A stretch of DNA of 64,000 nt, from contig NZ_BMQC01000010.1 in the NCBI RefSeq assembly GCF_014647915.1, forward strand, positions 62,001 to 126,000. The letters run 5' to 3'. Within the stretch, counting starts at the first letter, position 1, and each line of letters begins with the position of its first letter. Shown here one piece after another: positions 15,882-25,530 of the stretch. The translations under genes and the position numbers were made by a program. Source of the stretch: Pilimelia terevasa (GTDB lineage Bacteria; Actinomycetota; Actinomycetes; Mycobacteriales; Micromonosporaceae). Below the pieces are notes generated by a model, which worked only from the letters and a program-made list of their open reading frames with translations, had not been told where the DNA came from and ran no database searches.

Positions 15882-17381
15882 TCAGCCCCAGGCCAGGAGC
15901 GCGGCCTCCGGGTCGGCCAGGAACTCGCCGATGTCCCGCAGGAACATCGAGCCCAGCTCGCCGTCGATGATCCGGTGGTCGAACGAGAGGCCGAGCGTCG
16001 TGACCTTGCGGATCGCGATCTCGCCCTCGTGCACCCACGGCATGTCCCGGATCGCGCCCAGGCACAGGATCGCCGACTCGCCCGGGGGCAGGATCGGGGT
16101 ACCGGTGTCGACGCCGAACACCCCGACGTTGGTGATCGTCATGGTGCCGCCGGACATGTCGGCCGGGGCAGTCTTGCCGTCCTTGGCAGTCCTGACCAGG
16201 TCGTTGAGGGCGTCCGCCAGCTCCCGCAGGGAGAGCCGGCCGGCGTCCTTGACGTTGGGCACCATCAGGCCCCGCGGCGTCGCCGCCGCGATGCCGAGGT
16301 TCACGTACTCCTTGACGATGATCTCGGAGTCGGTGAACGTGGCGTTGACCATCGGGTTGCGCGCCGCCGCCATGAGCATGGCCTTCGCCACCAGCAGCAG
16401 CGGCGAGACCCGGACGTCCCGCCAGTCGCGGCGGGCCTTGAGCCGGTCCAGCGCGGCCATCGCGCGGGTCACGTCGACCGTGAGGAACTCGGTGACGTGC
16501 GGCGCGGTGAACGCCGAGGAGACCATGTTCTCCGCGGTCAGCTTCCGCACGCCCTTGACCGGGATCCGCTGCTCGCGGTCCGGCCCGAAGGACGGCGCCG
16601 TCGCGGCGGCCGCCGGCAGGCTCGCCGGCGCGGCGCTCACCCCGGCCAGGGCGGCCTGCACGTCGTCCCGGGTGATCGAGCCCCGGGGGCCCGAGCCGGT
16701 CAGCCCGCGCAGGTCCACGCCGAGGTCCTTGGCGAGCTTGCGCACCGGCGGCTTGGCCAGCACGCCCGTGCCGTTGGCGGCCGGACCGGCCGGCGGCGCG
16801 GCCGGCCGGGTGGGCGCCGCGACGGGCGGTGCCGCGACCGGCGCCGCCGCCGGGACCGGCGCCGCGGCGACCGCCGGGGTGCCGCCCTTGCGCGCCCGGC
16901 GCTTGGTCGAGCCGATCTTGGGACCGGTGCCGACCAGCATCGGCCCGCCGGTGTCCGGCTCCTGGGCCGTGAGGCCCGGCTCGCTGAACCCGGTGCCGGC
17001 GTACCCGGCGCTGCGGCCCCCGGCACTGGCGGCCGGCGTGGTCGTACCGGGCTCCTGGAAGCCCTGGCCGGCCGGCGCGGGCGCGGCGTCCAGCGGCGCG
17101 TCGGCCGTGGCCGGCGCCTCCAGCGGGGCGCCGTCGGGCTCGGTGTCGATCGCGATGATCGACGTACCGACCTCGACCGTGGTGCCCTCCGGGAAGTGGA
17201 TGGCGTGCACGCGGCCCGCCCACTTCGCCGGGATCTCCACCGCCGCCTTGGCGGTCTCGACCTCGACCATGGGCTGGTTCAGGGCGATCGCGTCGCCCAC
17301 CTTGACGTACCAGGTCAGGATCTCACCCTCGGTGAGGCCCTCGGCCAGGTCGGGGAGCGGGAACTCCTTGATGCGGGACAT
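15882..17381 (-). CDS. bkdC: Dihydrolipoamide acyltransferase E2 of branched-chain 2-oxoacid dehydrogenase
   Basis: 499 residues. Core subunit that takes the acyl group from E1 on a lipoyl arm and passes it to CoA. Domains in order: lipoyl domain (1-80) with Lys45 in VETAKAAVEIP as the lipoylation site; Pro/Ala linker; E1/E3-binding domain around 270-310 (PPVRKLAKDLGVDLRGLTG, GPRGSITRDDV); catalytic domain to the end with the active-site LSFDHRIIDGE (HxxxDG). ATG at 17381 overlaps nothing but lies only four bases past the E1-beta stop, with GGTGAGC as ribosome site; an upstream start would read back into that gene. E3 is not in the window, as usual. Confidence 0.92.
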   Translation of the reverse strand: MSRIKEFPLPDLAEGLTEGEILTWYVKVGDAIALNQPMVEVETAKAAVEIPAKWAGRVHAIHFPEGTTVEVGTSIIAIDTEPDGAPLEAPATADAPLDAAPAPAGQGFQEPGTTTPAASAGGRSAGYAGTGFSEPGLTAQEPDTGGPMLVGTGPKIGSTKRRARKGGTPAVAAAPVPAAAPVAAPPVAAPTRPAAPPAGPAANGTGVLAKPPVRKLAKDLGVDLRGLTGSGPRGSITRDDVQAALAGVSAAPASLPAAAATAPSFGPDREQRIPVKGVRKLTAENMVSSAFTAPHVTEFLTVDVTRAMAALDRLKARRDWRDVRVSPLLLVAKAMLMAAARNPMVNATFTDSEIIVKEYVNLGIAAATPRGLMVPNVKDAGRLSLRELADALNDLVRTAKDGKTAPADMSGGTMTITNVGVFGVDTGTPILPPGESAILCLGAIRDMPWVHEGEIAIRKVTTLGLSFDHRIIDGELGSMFLRDIGEFLADPEAALLAWG

Positions 17382-17385
17382 CAGC

Positions 17386-18375
17386 TCACCATCCGAAGGC
17401 GCGGTCGACACCGTCGAGCACGCGGTCCAGGTCGGGCAGGTACTCCTCCTCCACCCGGGCGGCCGGGTAGGGGGTGTCGTAGCCGGTCACGCGCAGGACC
17501 GGGGCCTCCAGGGAGTAGAAGCACTCCTCGGTGATCCGGGCGGCCAGCTCGGAGGAGACGCTGACCTCGCTCGGCGCCTCGTGCACGACGACCGCGCGGC
17601 CGGTCTTGCGGACCGACGCGGTGACCGTGGCGATGTCGATCGGCGAGATCGAGCGCAGGTCGATGACCTCGATGCTGCGGCCGTCCTCGGCCGCCGCGTT
17701 GGCGGCGTCCAGGGCGGTGCGGACCATCGGGCCGTACGCGATCAGCGTGGCGTCGGTGCCTTCGCGCAGGACCCGCGCGCGGTGCATCGCGGGGGCGGTG
17801 GCGACGGTCAGCGAGGTGTCGACCTCGCCCTTCTCGTAGTACCGGCGCTTGGGCTCGAAGAAGACGATCGGGTCGTCGCTGGCGACCGCCTGCTGGATGC
17901 CCCAGTACGCGTCGCTCGGCGTCGCCACCGAGATCACCTTCAGGCCGGCGGTGTGCGCGAAGTAGCCCTCGGGCGACTCCGAGTGGTGCTCCACCGCGCC
18001 GATGCCGCCGCCGAACGGGATGCGGATGACCATCGGGATCTTCACGTTGCCGCGCGAGCGGTAGTGCATCTTGGCCACCTGGCAGACGATCTGGTCGTAC
18101 GCCGGGTACACGAAGCCGTCGAACTGGATCTCGACGACCGGCCGGAAGCCCCGGATCGCCAGGCCCACGCAGGTGCCGACGATGCCGGCCTCGGCCAGCG
18201 GCGAGTCGATGACCCGGTTCTCGCCGAAGTCCTTCTGGAGGCCGTCGGTGATGCGGAAGACGCCGCCGAGCTTGCCGATGTCCTCGCCCATGAGAAGGAC
18301 CCGGGGGTCGTTCTCCAGCGCCTTGCGCAGGCCGGCGGTGATCGCCTTGCCGATGGTCATGGTCTCGATCGCCAT
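17386..18375 (-). CDS. bkdB: Branched-chain 2-oxoacid dehydrogenase E1 beta subunit
   Basis: 329 residues, the usual size of the beta chain, which with E1-alpha decarboxylates branched-chain 2-oxo acids on thiamine diphosphate. Typical landmarks: VLLMGEDIGKLGGVFRITDG near the N-terminus (the Glu activates thiamine), IQFDGFVYPAYDQIV, RIPFGGGIGAVEHHSESPE, and EVIDLRSISPID toward the C-terminal transketolase-like domain. The ATG shares its A with the TGA of the E1-alpha gene (18375), so the two are translationally coupled and made in equal amounts. Confidence 0.94.
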   Translation of the reverse strand: MAIETMTIGKAITAGLRKALENDPRVLLMGEDIGKLGGVFRITDGLQKDFGENRVIDSPLAEAGIVGTCVGLAIRGFRPVVEIQFDGFVYPAYDQIVCQVAKMHYRSRGNVKIPMVIRIPFGGGIGAVEHHSESPEGYFAHTAGLKVISVATPSDAYWGIQQAVASDDPIVFFEPKRRYYEKGEVDTSLTVATAPAMHRARVLREGTDATLIAYGPMVRTALDAANAAAEDGRSIEVIDLRSISPIDIATVTASVRKTGRAVVVHEAPSEVSVSSELAARITEECFYSLEAPVLRVTGYDTPYPAARVEEEYLPDLDRVLDGVDRAFGW

Positions 18376-19544
18376 CAGTGGGCGCTCCCCTCGAACGAGG
18401 CGTGGTACGTCGTGAACTCCGCCCGCTGGGCGTCGACCAGCGGCGAGCCGTGCGGATAGACGTTGTCGAACAGGCTGACCGGCTGCGGGTTGGGCATGGC
18501 GAGCACCCGGTCGCGCAGGTCGGTGGCGATCTCCTGGGCGTCGGCGTCGACCGAGGCGAAGAACGCGTCGTCGGCGACCTTCTGCTTCTCCAGGAAGCTG
18601 CGCATCCGCAGGATCGGGTCCTTGGCCTTCCACTCCTCCAGCTCCGCCGACTCGCGGTAGCGCGTCGGGTCGTCGGTGGTGGTGTGCGGGCCCATCCGGT
18701 AGGTGTAGGCCTCGACCAGCATGGGGCCGTTGCCGGTGCGGGCGTGGTCCATGGCGTGCTTGGCGACCGCGTACGAGGCCAGCACGTCGTTGCCGTCCAC
18801 CCGGACGCCGGGGAAGCCGTACCCGCTGCTGCGCTGGTACAGCGGCACCCGGGTCTGCCGCTCCAGCGGCTCGGAGATGGCGAACTGGTTGTTCTGCACG
18901 AAGAAGACGATCGGGGCGTTGAAGACGCCCGCGTAGACCATCGACTCGTGCACGTCGCCCTGGCTGGTGGCGCCGTCGCCCATGAACGCCATGACGGCCT
19001 CGCCGTCGGAGGTGCCGACCTTGCCGTCGAAGTTGATCCCCATGGCGTAGCCGGTGCCGTGCAGGCTCTGGGCGCCGATGACGATCGTGTACATGTTGAA
19101 CTTGTACTTGTCCGAGTCCCAGCCGCCCTGGTCCACGCCGCGGAACAGGCTCAGCGGCATGATCGGGTCGATGCCCCGGCAGTAGAGGACGCCGTGCTCC
19201 CGGTACGTCGGGAACGCCATGTCCTGCGGCCGCATCGCCCGGCCGGCGCCCACCTGCGCGGCCTCCTGGCCGGCCAGGCTGGCCCAGATGCTCAGCTCCC
19301 CCTGGCGGCAGAGCGCGTTGGCCTCGATGTCCAGCTTGCGGACGATCGCCAGGTCGCGGTAGAGCCCGCGGTACTCCTCGTCGGAGAAGTCGACCGAGTA
19401 CTCCACGCCGTTGGCGCCCGTGGACCTCTCGATGCGCTCGCCCTCGGGGGTGAGCAGCTGCACCATGTCCGGGCCCGCCGGGGTGCCCGCCCCGGCCTTG
19501 CGCCGGGACGTGCGCTGCGGTCGGGCAGCCTCGCCCTTCGCCAT
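18375..19544 (-). CDS. bkdA: Branched-chain 2-oxoacid dehydrogenase E1 alpha subunit
   Basis: 389 residues. Thiamine diphosphate subunit: MAFMGDGATSQGDVHES followed about 25 residues later by FVQNN is the GDG-Nx thiamine-binding motif, and SSGYGFPGVRVDGNDV lies near the active site. TYRMGPHTTTDDPTRYR is the phosphorylation-loop equivalent typical of the BCKDH/pyruvate E1-alpha group. Distinction from pyruvate dehydrogenase rests on overall similarity to actinobacterial Bkd proteins and is inference. ATG at 19544 with GGAGAG six bases upstream; the frame is open further but has no ribosome site there. First gene of the E1a-E1b-E2 operon. Confidence 0.92.
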   Translation of the reverse strand: MAKGEAARPQRTSRRKAGAGTPAGPDMVQLLTPEGERIERSTGANGVEYSVDFSDEEYRGLYRDLAIVRKLDIEANALCRQGELSIWASLAGQEAAQVGAGRAMRPQDMAFPTYREHGVLYCRGIDPIMPLSLFRGVDQGGWDSDKYKFNMYTIVIGAQSLHGTGYAMGINFDGKVGTSDGEAVMAFMGDGATSQGDVHESMVYAGVFNAPIVFFVQNNQFAISEPLERQTRVPLYQRSSGYGFPGVRVDGNDVLASYAVAKHAMDHARTGNGPMLVEAYTYRMGPHTTTDDPTRYRESAELEEWKAKDPILRMRSFLEKQKVADDAFFASVDADAQEIATDLRDRVLAMPNPQPVSLFDNVYPHGSPLVDAQRAEFTTYHASFEGSAH

Positions 19545-20022
19545 GCGTCTCTCCTGTCTGCGTTGCGGCAGCGGGGTTGTCCCGACCGCGTACGGTCCGC
19601 GTGGCGGCGGATCGCCGCGCACAACTCCCCGGCCCCGCGCGCGTACGCGCGCGTATCTGTGTCGCCGGGCGCCCCGCGGGGCGGTCCGGCCGTGCCGGTG
19701 GCGGCCACGCGCGCCCGCGTCGCCGTCGCCCGGCTGCGGGAGCCGGGCGTGGGGAGCCTAAAGCAGCGCCGTGAACAGGCAAAATGACGCTCGTCACGGG
19801 CTGGCCGGCGGCCGGGTCGACCGGCCGCGCCCACGCGGGGACGGCCAGCGCCGGCGGCCTGGTGGCCCCATCCTCGCATTAGGCCGGCCGCGCGCACACC
19901 AGGCCTGCGCTCTCGGGTTGACTGACTGTACGATTTGTGGTTAGTCAGCCCTAATGTCTAGTTGGTTTTGCCCGGATCGACCCGCATCCGCGCGGCGAAC
20001 CGGCTCCCGGAGGAGGCCAGGC
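19545..20022. other. Divergent promoter region with an A/T-rich island and an alternating purine-pyrimidine tract
   Basis: 478 bp between the minus-strand bkd operon and a plus-strand membrane-protein gene, with no gene of its own. A/T-rich island at 19917-19975: TTGACT (19918-19923) can serve as a plus-strand -35, and CTGACT (19922-19927) with AGTCAG (19943-19948) forms an inverted repeat across the spacer. At 19636-19656 a 21-base strictly alternating pyrimidine-purine run contains the palindrome GCGCGCGTACGCGCGC, a sequence able to adopt Z-DNA. Confidence 0.4.
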
Positions 20023-20352
20023 GTGACCCCAGCGGCGGGGATCCCCCACCACCGCGGTGCCGGACTCGCCGGCCCGGCGCCCCGGTACGCGCTCCTCGTG
20101 GCGCTGCTGGTGGCGCTCGCCTGCGTCCCGACGCTCATCGCGGCGACGGTGGGCATGGCCGCGCTCGACCCGCCGCGCGCGGCGGCGCCGGTACCGTTCA
20201 TCAGCCGCCCGGCGGCCCCGTCGGTGATCATCCTGCCGGGCCAGCCGGCCGCCCCGCCGCCGGCCGCCGGTACGGCCGACCGGCCGCCGGCCGCCGCCGA
20301 CGCCGGCTGTCCGCCGCAGACCCTCGACTGGCGCCCGCTCACGCCCTGCTGA
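20023..20352 (+). CDS. Small single-pass membrane protein with Pro-rich outer tail
   Basis: 109 residues. GTG at 20023 is preceded by GGAGGAGG six bases upstream, which decides the start over an ATG at 19954. A membrane helix (about residues 22-46, ALLVALLVALACVPTLIAATV) is followed by a Pro/Ala-rich tail ending with two cysteines (GCPPQTLDW..LTPC). No family recognised. It is divergent from the bkd operon and convergent with the gene at 20384. Confidence 0.6.
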   Translation: MTPAAGIPHHRGAGLAGPAPRYALLVALLVALACVPTLIAATVGMAALDPPRAAAPVPFISRPAAPSVIILPGQPAAPPPAAGTADRPPAAADAGCPPQTLDWRPLTPC

Positions 20353-20383
20353 GACTCCCGGCCCGCCCCCCGACGCCGCCGCC

Positions 20384-21637
20384 CTACAGCGGGGAGACCG
20401 GCGGCTGGGCGTCGACGGCGGTGAGCGTCGCGTATAGCGCGGCGGCCGGCAGGCTGCGCAGGCGCGCGCAGTAGGTCGCCCAGGTGGTCAGGACGCGCGG
20501 CAGCATCGCGGCGTCCACGGCGTCGAGCACGGCGGCCTGCGGAATCCACGTGGTCAGGAACCGGCGGACCTTGGTGGGGCTCCACCGGCGCACGTCGTCC
20601 GGCACCGCCTCCTGGTACCGCCACAGCAGGCCGAGGCAGTAGTCGCGGGCGGCGGCGTCGGCGGGGTCCAGGTCGCGCAGGCCCGCGGCCGCCGCCTCCG
20701 GGGACCGCAGGAACGCGGCCTGCTCGGCGGGAGCGTCGGCCGGCGGCGGAAACGCCCACGGGGGTACCCCGCCGCCTTCGGGCGGGCCCTCCCCGGCCGC
20801 GCCGTCCTCGGGCGCGCCGCCGGCCGCGGTCCCCGGTGCGGGCGTCGGCGGCGGCGTGAGGGGGATGGCCGCCAGGCGGGCGGCGATCAGCAGGCGGTCG
20901 GCGCCGGCCGCCTCGTCGTCGGGCCGCTCGGGCGCGGTGTCCGCCGCGGCGAAAGCGCGCCGGACCAGCGCCGCCAGGCCGGCCGGGGCGGGCTCGGCGT
21001 ACCAGCTCAGCGCGTCCTCGGCCAGCGGCGCCACGCCCGCCCGGAACGCCTCGGCGGACCGGATCACGAACGCCTCGCGGACCCGGCCGAGCTGGTGGTC
21101 CACGAGGACCGCGACCGTGTGCTCCGGCCCGCCGGCCGGTTCGTCGTAGGCGAAGGTGGCGGCGAACCCGGACACGTCGCCGTGGATGTCGCCGTAGCCG
21201 AGCGTCCCGGTCAGCCGGACACGGCCGAGCTGGCCCACCCACGGCGCGCCGCCGCCTCCGACGTCGCCGTCAGGTCCGTCGGTGCGGGGGCTGTCGTCGC
21301 GGGGTCCGTCGCCGGCAGGCCGGTCGTCGTGCCGGCCGGCGGGCGGTGGGAGGTCCCGGCGGCGGGCGGCGGGCGCGCCGGTCAGCGCGGCGAAGACCGC
21401 GTGCGGCAGCCGGGCGGTCGGGTCGGGTGCGGTGGCGGCCGCGAAGTCGTCGACGAACCGGGTCACCGCCGCGGCGCGGTCCGGGGCGGAGACGGCGTAG
21501 ACGCTGCCGAGCAGGGCGCTGCCCAGCAGTTCGGCGTCGAGGGCGGTCGGGGATCCGGGAAGGTCCCCGGCGGCCGCGAGGACGGCCTGGTACGGGGTCC
21601 GGGGGGCGGGACCGGGACGGCGCGCGGCAGACATCAA
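20384..21637 (-). CDS. Hypothetical protein, possibly a two-domain regulatory protein
   Basis: 417 residues, soluble, no signal peptide. Residues 1-90 are helical with an Ala/Asp-rich face (TRFVDDFAAATAPD); 90-130 is a polar, Asp/Gly/Pro-rich linker; 130-250 is predicted mixed strand-helix (VRLTGTLGYGDIHGDVSGF, HTVAVLVDHQLGRVREAFV); a second Pro/Gly linker follows, then a C-terminal helical part with a conserved-looking WSPTKVRRFLTTWIPQ and the end LRSLPAAALYATL. I do not recognise the family. The tail has the look of the conserved actinobacterial proteins encoded near dynamin genes, but that is only an impression. Start at ATG or its neighbour (MMSAARR) near 21637. Confidence 0.6.
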   Translation of the reverse strand: MMSAARRPGPAPRTPYQAVLAAAGDLPGSPTALDAELLGSALLGSVYAVSAPDRAAAVTRFVDDFAAATAPDPTARLPHAVFAALTGAPAARRRDLPPPAGRHDDRPAGDGPRDDSPRTDGPDGDVGGGGAPWVGQLGRVRLTGTLGYGDIHGDVSGFAATFAYDEPAGGPEHTVAVLVDHQLGRVREAFVIRSAEAFRAGVAPLAEDALSWYAEPAPAGLAALVRRAFAAADTAPERPDDEAAGADRLLIAARLAAIPLTPPPTPAPGTAAGGAPEDGAAGEGPPEGGGVPPWAFPPPADAPAEQAAFLRSPEAAAAGLRDLDPADAAARDYCLGLLWRYQEAVPDDVRRWSPTKVRRFLTTWIPQAAVLDAVDAAMLPRVLTTWATYCARLRSLPAAALYATLTAVDAQPPVSPL

Positions 21638-21742
21638 CCGAGCGTACGCGGCCTGCTCGCCGTCCCCCTGCTCCCCTCACCCGCCCGGCCCGCGCGCCCG
21701 GGACGGGTCACCCGCGGACTCCGCGGGATCCGTGCGGCGTCG

Positions 21743-23395
21743 TCAGCGGCGGCGGCCGGCGGCCGCCAGTGCCTGGCGCAGCTCGGCGTACGCCTGCAGG
21801 ACGTCCCGGATCGGCGCCACGACGAGGGTGCGGGCGACCTCGGTCACGGCCGCGTCCAGCGCCCGCCGCGCCCGCTGCCGGGCCCGCCGCGCGCCGACCC
21901 CGACCAGCGGCCGGGCCGCCGCGGCGCCGAGCAGGCCGACCAGCAGGCCGCCGCCGGCCAGGTGCGCCTGCAGCGGCAGGTCGCCGATGTGGGCGACCAC
22001 GAAGGGCGGCAGGCCGAGCACCCGCAGCACGTAGTCGACGACCAGCCAGGCGACGCCGACGACGACCGCGACCGCGCCGGCCCACTGCACGAGCTGGCAC
22101 GCCCGCCACCAGCCGGGGACCCGGCGCAGGCCGAGGTCGGTCCGGGAGATGGCCAGGTCGAGGGCGTCGGGCAGGTCGGCGAGCCGGGACCGGGCGGCCG
22201 CGAGGATCGCGCCGGGCCAGGGCGGCGGGAGGGGGCCGGCGGCGCGGGCGGCGACCTCCCGGACCGCGAGCGCCGCCGCGGCGCGCTGGGCCGCGCCGGC
22301 CGGCGGCAGGGAACTCGCGGCCTCGGTCGGGCCGCCGGCCAGGCGCAGGCGGCGCAGCGGGTCCGGGCGCAGCAGGGACAGCCACCGCAGCGGCGGCCAC
22401 CCCGTGGCGGTGCGGCCGCGCCGGGCGTACGACGCGGCGGCGGCATCGGCGGCGACAGCCACCCCGGCGGCGTCGCCGAGGGCCGTGGCCAGGTCCCGGA
22501 CGGCACCGCGGTCGACGCTGTCCTCGGCGGCCGCGGCGGCGACGTACGGCCGGAGCCCGTCCAGCACCACGTCCACCTCCGCGTGCCAGCGGCGGGCGGC
22601 GGCCTCGCGGCGGGCCACCGTGCGCTGGAGCGCCGTCCGCAGCCCGGTCAGGCCGCCGTCGGCGGTGGCGGACGTGGCGACGACCGGTACCTGGCCCAGG
22701 CCCTCCTCGGCCAGCAGCCGCTTCAGGTCCTGTAGGACGTGGGCGACGTCGTCGTAGCTGAGCCGGTCCGCCTGGTTGAGGACCACGACGGTGATGTCCT
22801 GCCGCGCCCCGTACTGGCGCAGGTAGCTGGCGTGCAGCGACGTGTCGGCGTACTTCTGCGGGTCGACCACCCAGACGACGAGGTCGACGAGGTCGAGCAG
22901 CCGGTCCACCTCGATCCGGTGCGCCGCGGCGACGGAGTCGAAGTCGGGCAGGTCCAGCAGGACCAGCCCGTGCAGGGCGGCCTCGTCGTCGCCGTCGAGC
23001 ACGCTCTCCCGGACGAACCGGTGCCGCGGCGCCACGCCGATCCAGTCCAGCAGGCCGGCGGCGCCGGTCAGCGGCCCCCACACGCAGGCGTGCGCGACGC
23101 CGGTCGTCGGCCGGCGGACCCCGACCGGGGACAGCTCCAGCCGCGCCACGGCGTTGAACAGGCTGGACTTCCCGCTGCCCGTCGTACCGGCCAGCGCCAC
23201 CACCGTGTGCGCCCCCGACAGCCGCAGCCGCGCCCCGGCCCGCTCGACGAGCCGCCCGGCGGCGTCGAGGCTGCCGGCGGGCAGGACCGGTGCGGCCAGC
23301 GCCGCGAACCGGGCGACCGCCCCGACCCGGGCGGCGAGGTCGTCCGCCCCGGCCGCCAGCGGGGTGGGCGCGGCGCCCTGCGCCACCTGACTCAT
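21743..23395 (-). CDS. Dynamin-like GTPase B
   Basis: 550 residues. GTPase domain: G1 AGTTGSGKSSLFN, G2 region with RRPTTGVAHA, G3 DLPDFDS and G4 NQAD (VVVLNQADRL). A long helical region follows with two membrane helices near 440-500 (VQWAGAVAVVVGVAWLVV and AHLAGGGLLVGLLGAAA). This is the pattern of the YfjP/DynB-type bacterial dynamins; in Streptomyces a DynA/DynB pair stabilises the sporulation septum, so the same role is a reasonable inference. ATG at 23395 overlaps the upstream gene's stop (ATGA), hence co-translation. A start further upstream would run through the DynA-like gene and is rejected. Confidence 0.85.
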   Translation of the reverse strand: MSQVAQGAAPTPLAAGADDLAARVGAVARFAALAAPVLPAGSLDAAGRLVERAGARLRLSGAHTVVALAGTTGSGKSSLFNAVARLELSPVGVRRPTTGVAHACVWGPLTGAAGLLDWIGVAPRHRFVRESVLDGDDEAALHGLVLLDLPDFDSVAAAHRIEVDRLLDLVDLVVWVVDPQKYADTSLHASYLRQYGARQDITVVVLNQADRLSYDDVAHVLQDLKRLLAEEGLGQVPVVATSATADGGLTGLRTALQRTVARREAAARRWHAEVDVVLDGLRPYVAAAAAEDSVDRGAVRDLATALGDAAGVAVAADAAAASYARRGRTATGWPPLRWLSLLRPDPLRRLRLAGGPTEAASSLPPAGAAQRAAAALAVREVAARAAGPLPPPWPGAILAAARSRLADLPDALDLAISRTDLGLRRVPGWWRACQLVQWAGAVAVVVGVAWLVVDYVLRVLGLPPFVVAHIGDLPLQAHLAGGGLLVGLLGAAAARPLVGVGARRARQRARRALDAAVTEVARTLVVAPIRDVLQAYAELRQALAAAGRRR

Positions 23396-25416
23396 TCGGC
23401 TCCCTCCACGGGCGGCAGGGGCGTCGGGTGCGCGCCGACGAGGTCGAGTCCCGCCCGCGCCTGCGCGACTCCGGCGGCGGCGGCGCGCAGGGCGGGGCCG
23501 CTGTCGGTGACCGGGTACGCGTCCAGCCTGGCCGTGAACCCGGCCAGGGCCGTGGCGAGCAGGGCGTCGGCCCGGGTGAGGAGGTCGGCGCGGGCCCGGG
23601 CGGCCAGCCCGCGGATGGCCTGGTCGCCGAAGATCGCCTCCAGCAGCTTCTGCCCGGCGACGGCGCTGCCGGCGCCGGCGGCCACCTCGGCGCCGGTCGG
23701 GATGAAGGCGGTGGACGCGAAGACCGCGACCATGACGACGAGGCTGGTGGCGTTGACGGCGTACGCGGCGCCGCGGGCGCGGGCCCGCTTGTCGGCGCCC
23801 TCGACGCGGACCAGGTCCAGGACTCCCCGCTGCCAGTCGCGGATCAGGCGGGCGACCTGCTCGGACAGCGCGTCGCCCGGCTTCTCCAGCTCCGGTCCGA
23901 CCAGGGCCGTCCCGGCCGGGTGGGACCGCCAGCCGGCGGCGGCCTGCTCGACGGCGTCGGCGGCGGCGCCGCGCAGCAGGTCGGCCAGGCCGGCCTCCAG
24001 CGCGCCGCGCAGGTCCTTCTCGGGGACGGGCCGACCGGTCAGCGCGGCCGTCAGGCGGTCGCGGAGCCGGCTGACCCCGGCCTCCAGCGAGCGCATGAGG
24101 TCGCCGGTGCCGACGAACTCCTGCCACCGGGCCAGCACCTCGCCGCGCAGCAGCGTCCCGTCGCGCAGGCCGCGGGCGATCCCGTCGCGCCCGGCGGCGC
24201 GGGCCTCGTCGACCCGGGCGGCCAGGTCGCCGACCGCGGCGGTCTGCGCGTCGGCCTCGCCCGCCAGGCCGGCCAGCGGCGCCGCCAGCGCGGCCACCGC
24301 GCCGTCGAGGGTCTGCCGGACGACCGCGCCGCGGGTGACCGGGTCGAGCGCCAGGGCGTGCAGCCACGCCCGGACCGGCTCCACCTCCCGGGCCGCCAGC
24401 AGGCCGTGCGCGTCCACCCGCGTCTCCGGCAGGACGAACAGCGGCGCGTGCGCCAGGTCCCGGGCGTCCAGCATCTCGCGCAGGTGGGTCGTCACCTCGC
24501 TGGCGGCCTCCGGCGGGACCCGGTCCAGGACTAGGGCCGTGGCCGTACCGCGGGCGACGGCGGTGCGCAGCAGCCCCCAGGGCACGGCGTCGGCGTACCG
24601 GGCGGCGGTCGTCACGAACAGCCACAGGTCGGCGGCGGCCAGCAACTGCCCGGCGAGCAGTCGGTTGTCGTCGACGACCGAGTCCACGTCCGGGGCGTCG
24701 AGCAGGGCCAGCCCGGCCGGTACCGACGCGTGCGGGACCAGGTGCAGGGTGGCCGGCGTGCTCGTCGCGGTCGGCGTCCGGGTGAGCCCGGGCAGCAGGT
24801 CGCCGCCGCGGAACCACGCCTCGTCCGCGGGGTGGCACAGCAGGACCGGGGCGCGGGTGGTCGGCCGCAGCACGCCGGCCGCGGTGACGGGCGTACCGAC
24901 GAGGCTGTTGACGAGCGTGGACTTGCCGGCGCCGGTGGACCCGCCGACGACGACGAGTAGCGGGGCGTCGAGCCGGCGCAGCCGGGGCAGCAGGTAGTCG
25001 TCGAGCTGGTCGAGGAGGCCGGCGGTGACGGTGCGGGCCTGCCCGGTACCGGGGAGTTCCAGCGGGTAGGCGGTGCCGGCGAGCACGGTCCGCAGGCGGT
25101 GCAGGGCGAGGTCGAGCGGGTAGGTGTCGCCGACCTCGGGAGAGTCGCCGTCCGACTCCGCGTCGCCGTCGACCTCGGCAGGTTCGCCGTCGGCGTCGGC
25201 GTCGGCGTCGGCGTTGGCGTTGGACGGGTCGGCGTCCGGCTCCGCGGGCGGACCGGACGCCGGAGGGGCGTCGGCGTCCGGGGCGGCCGGGGGCACTGCG
25301 GCCGGGGGCACTGCGGGGGGCGGATCGACGGCGGTGTCCGGGGGGACCGCATCCGCGTCGACGGCGGTGGATCGGATCGTCCCCGCGGCCGCGTCGTCAC
25401 CGGACGGCGTGGTCAC
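23392..25416 (-). CDS. Dynamin-like GTPase A
   Basis: 674 residues. Residues 1-95 form an acidic Asp/Ala/Pro arm including an Ala-Asp dipeptide run coded by a GTCGGC hexanucleotide repeat (25189-25224). The GTPase domain has G1 [16 protein letters not shown]2 [10 protein letters not shown] and G3 LLDAPDVDS, and the guanine-specificity motif is a degenerate VLDRVP. A helical stalk follows, with one hydrophobic segment near 545-575 ([18 protein letters not shown]). It probably works with the product of the downstream gene as a membrane-bound hetero-oligomer. GTG at 25416. First gene of a two-gene operon transcribed away from dnaK. Confidence 0.82.
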   Translation of the reverse strand: MTTPSGDDAAAGTIRSTAVDADAVPPDTAVDPPPAVPPAAVPPAAPDADAPPASGPPAEPDADPSNANADADADADGEPAEVDGDAESDGDSPEVGDTYPLDLALHRLRTVLAGTAYPLELPGTGQARTVTAGLLDQLDDYLLPRLRRLDAPLLVVVGGSTGAGKSTLVNSLVGTPVTAAGVLRPTTRAPVLLCHPADEAWFRGGDLLPGLTRTPTATSTPATLHLVPHASVPAGLALLDAPDVDSVVDDNRLLAGQLLAAADLWLFVTTAARYADAVPWGLLRTAVARGTATALVLDRVPPEAASEVTTHLREMLDARDLAHAPLFVLPETRVDAHGLLAAREVEPVRAWLHALALDPVTRGAVVRQTLDGAVAALAAPLAGLAGEADAQTAAVGDLAARVDEARAAGRDGIARGLRDGTLLRGEVLARWQEFVGTGDLMRSLEAGVSRLRDRLTAALTGRPVPEKDLRGALEAGLADLLRGAAADAVEQAAAGWRSHPAGTALVGPELEKPGDALSEQVARLIRDWQRGVLDLVRVEGADKRARARGAAYAVNATSLVVMVAVFASTAFIPTGAEVAAGAGSAVAGQKLLEAIFGDQAIRGLAARARADLLTRADALLATALAGFTARLDAYPVTDSGPALRAAAAGVAQARAGLDLVGAHPTPLPPVEGAE

Positions 25417-25476
25417 GCCCCCACCCTGCCCGATTCGCCCATCCGGTACAACCTCGCGGCCGCGCCGGCCCGCGGG

Positions 25477-25495
25477 TTGCGTGTGACGGACTCAA
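25477..25495. promoter_or_regulatory. HAIR-like HspR site 1 (dnaK promoter, one mismatch)
   Basis: TTGCGT-N7-ACTCAA against the HAIR consensus CTTGAGT-N7-ACTCAAG. It stands 53 bp (five helical turns) before the second site, and both are followed by the same CTTCGG. Confidence 0.6.
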
Positions 25496-25502
25496 CTTCG
25501 GC

Positions 25503-25530
25503 TTGACGGCCGGCGGCGCCGTGGCAGTAT
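25503..25530 (+). promoter_or_regulatory. Candidate dnaK promoter
   Basis: TTGACG (25503-25508) and CAGTAT (25525-25530) are 16 bases apart. The -10 abuts HAIR site 2, so bound HspR would cover the start point. Confidence 0.5.
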
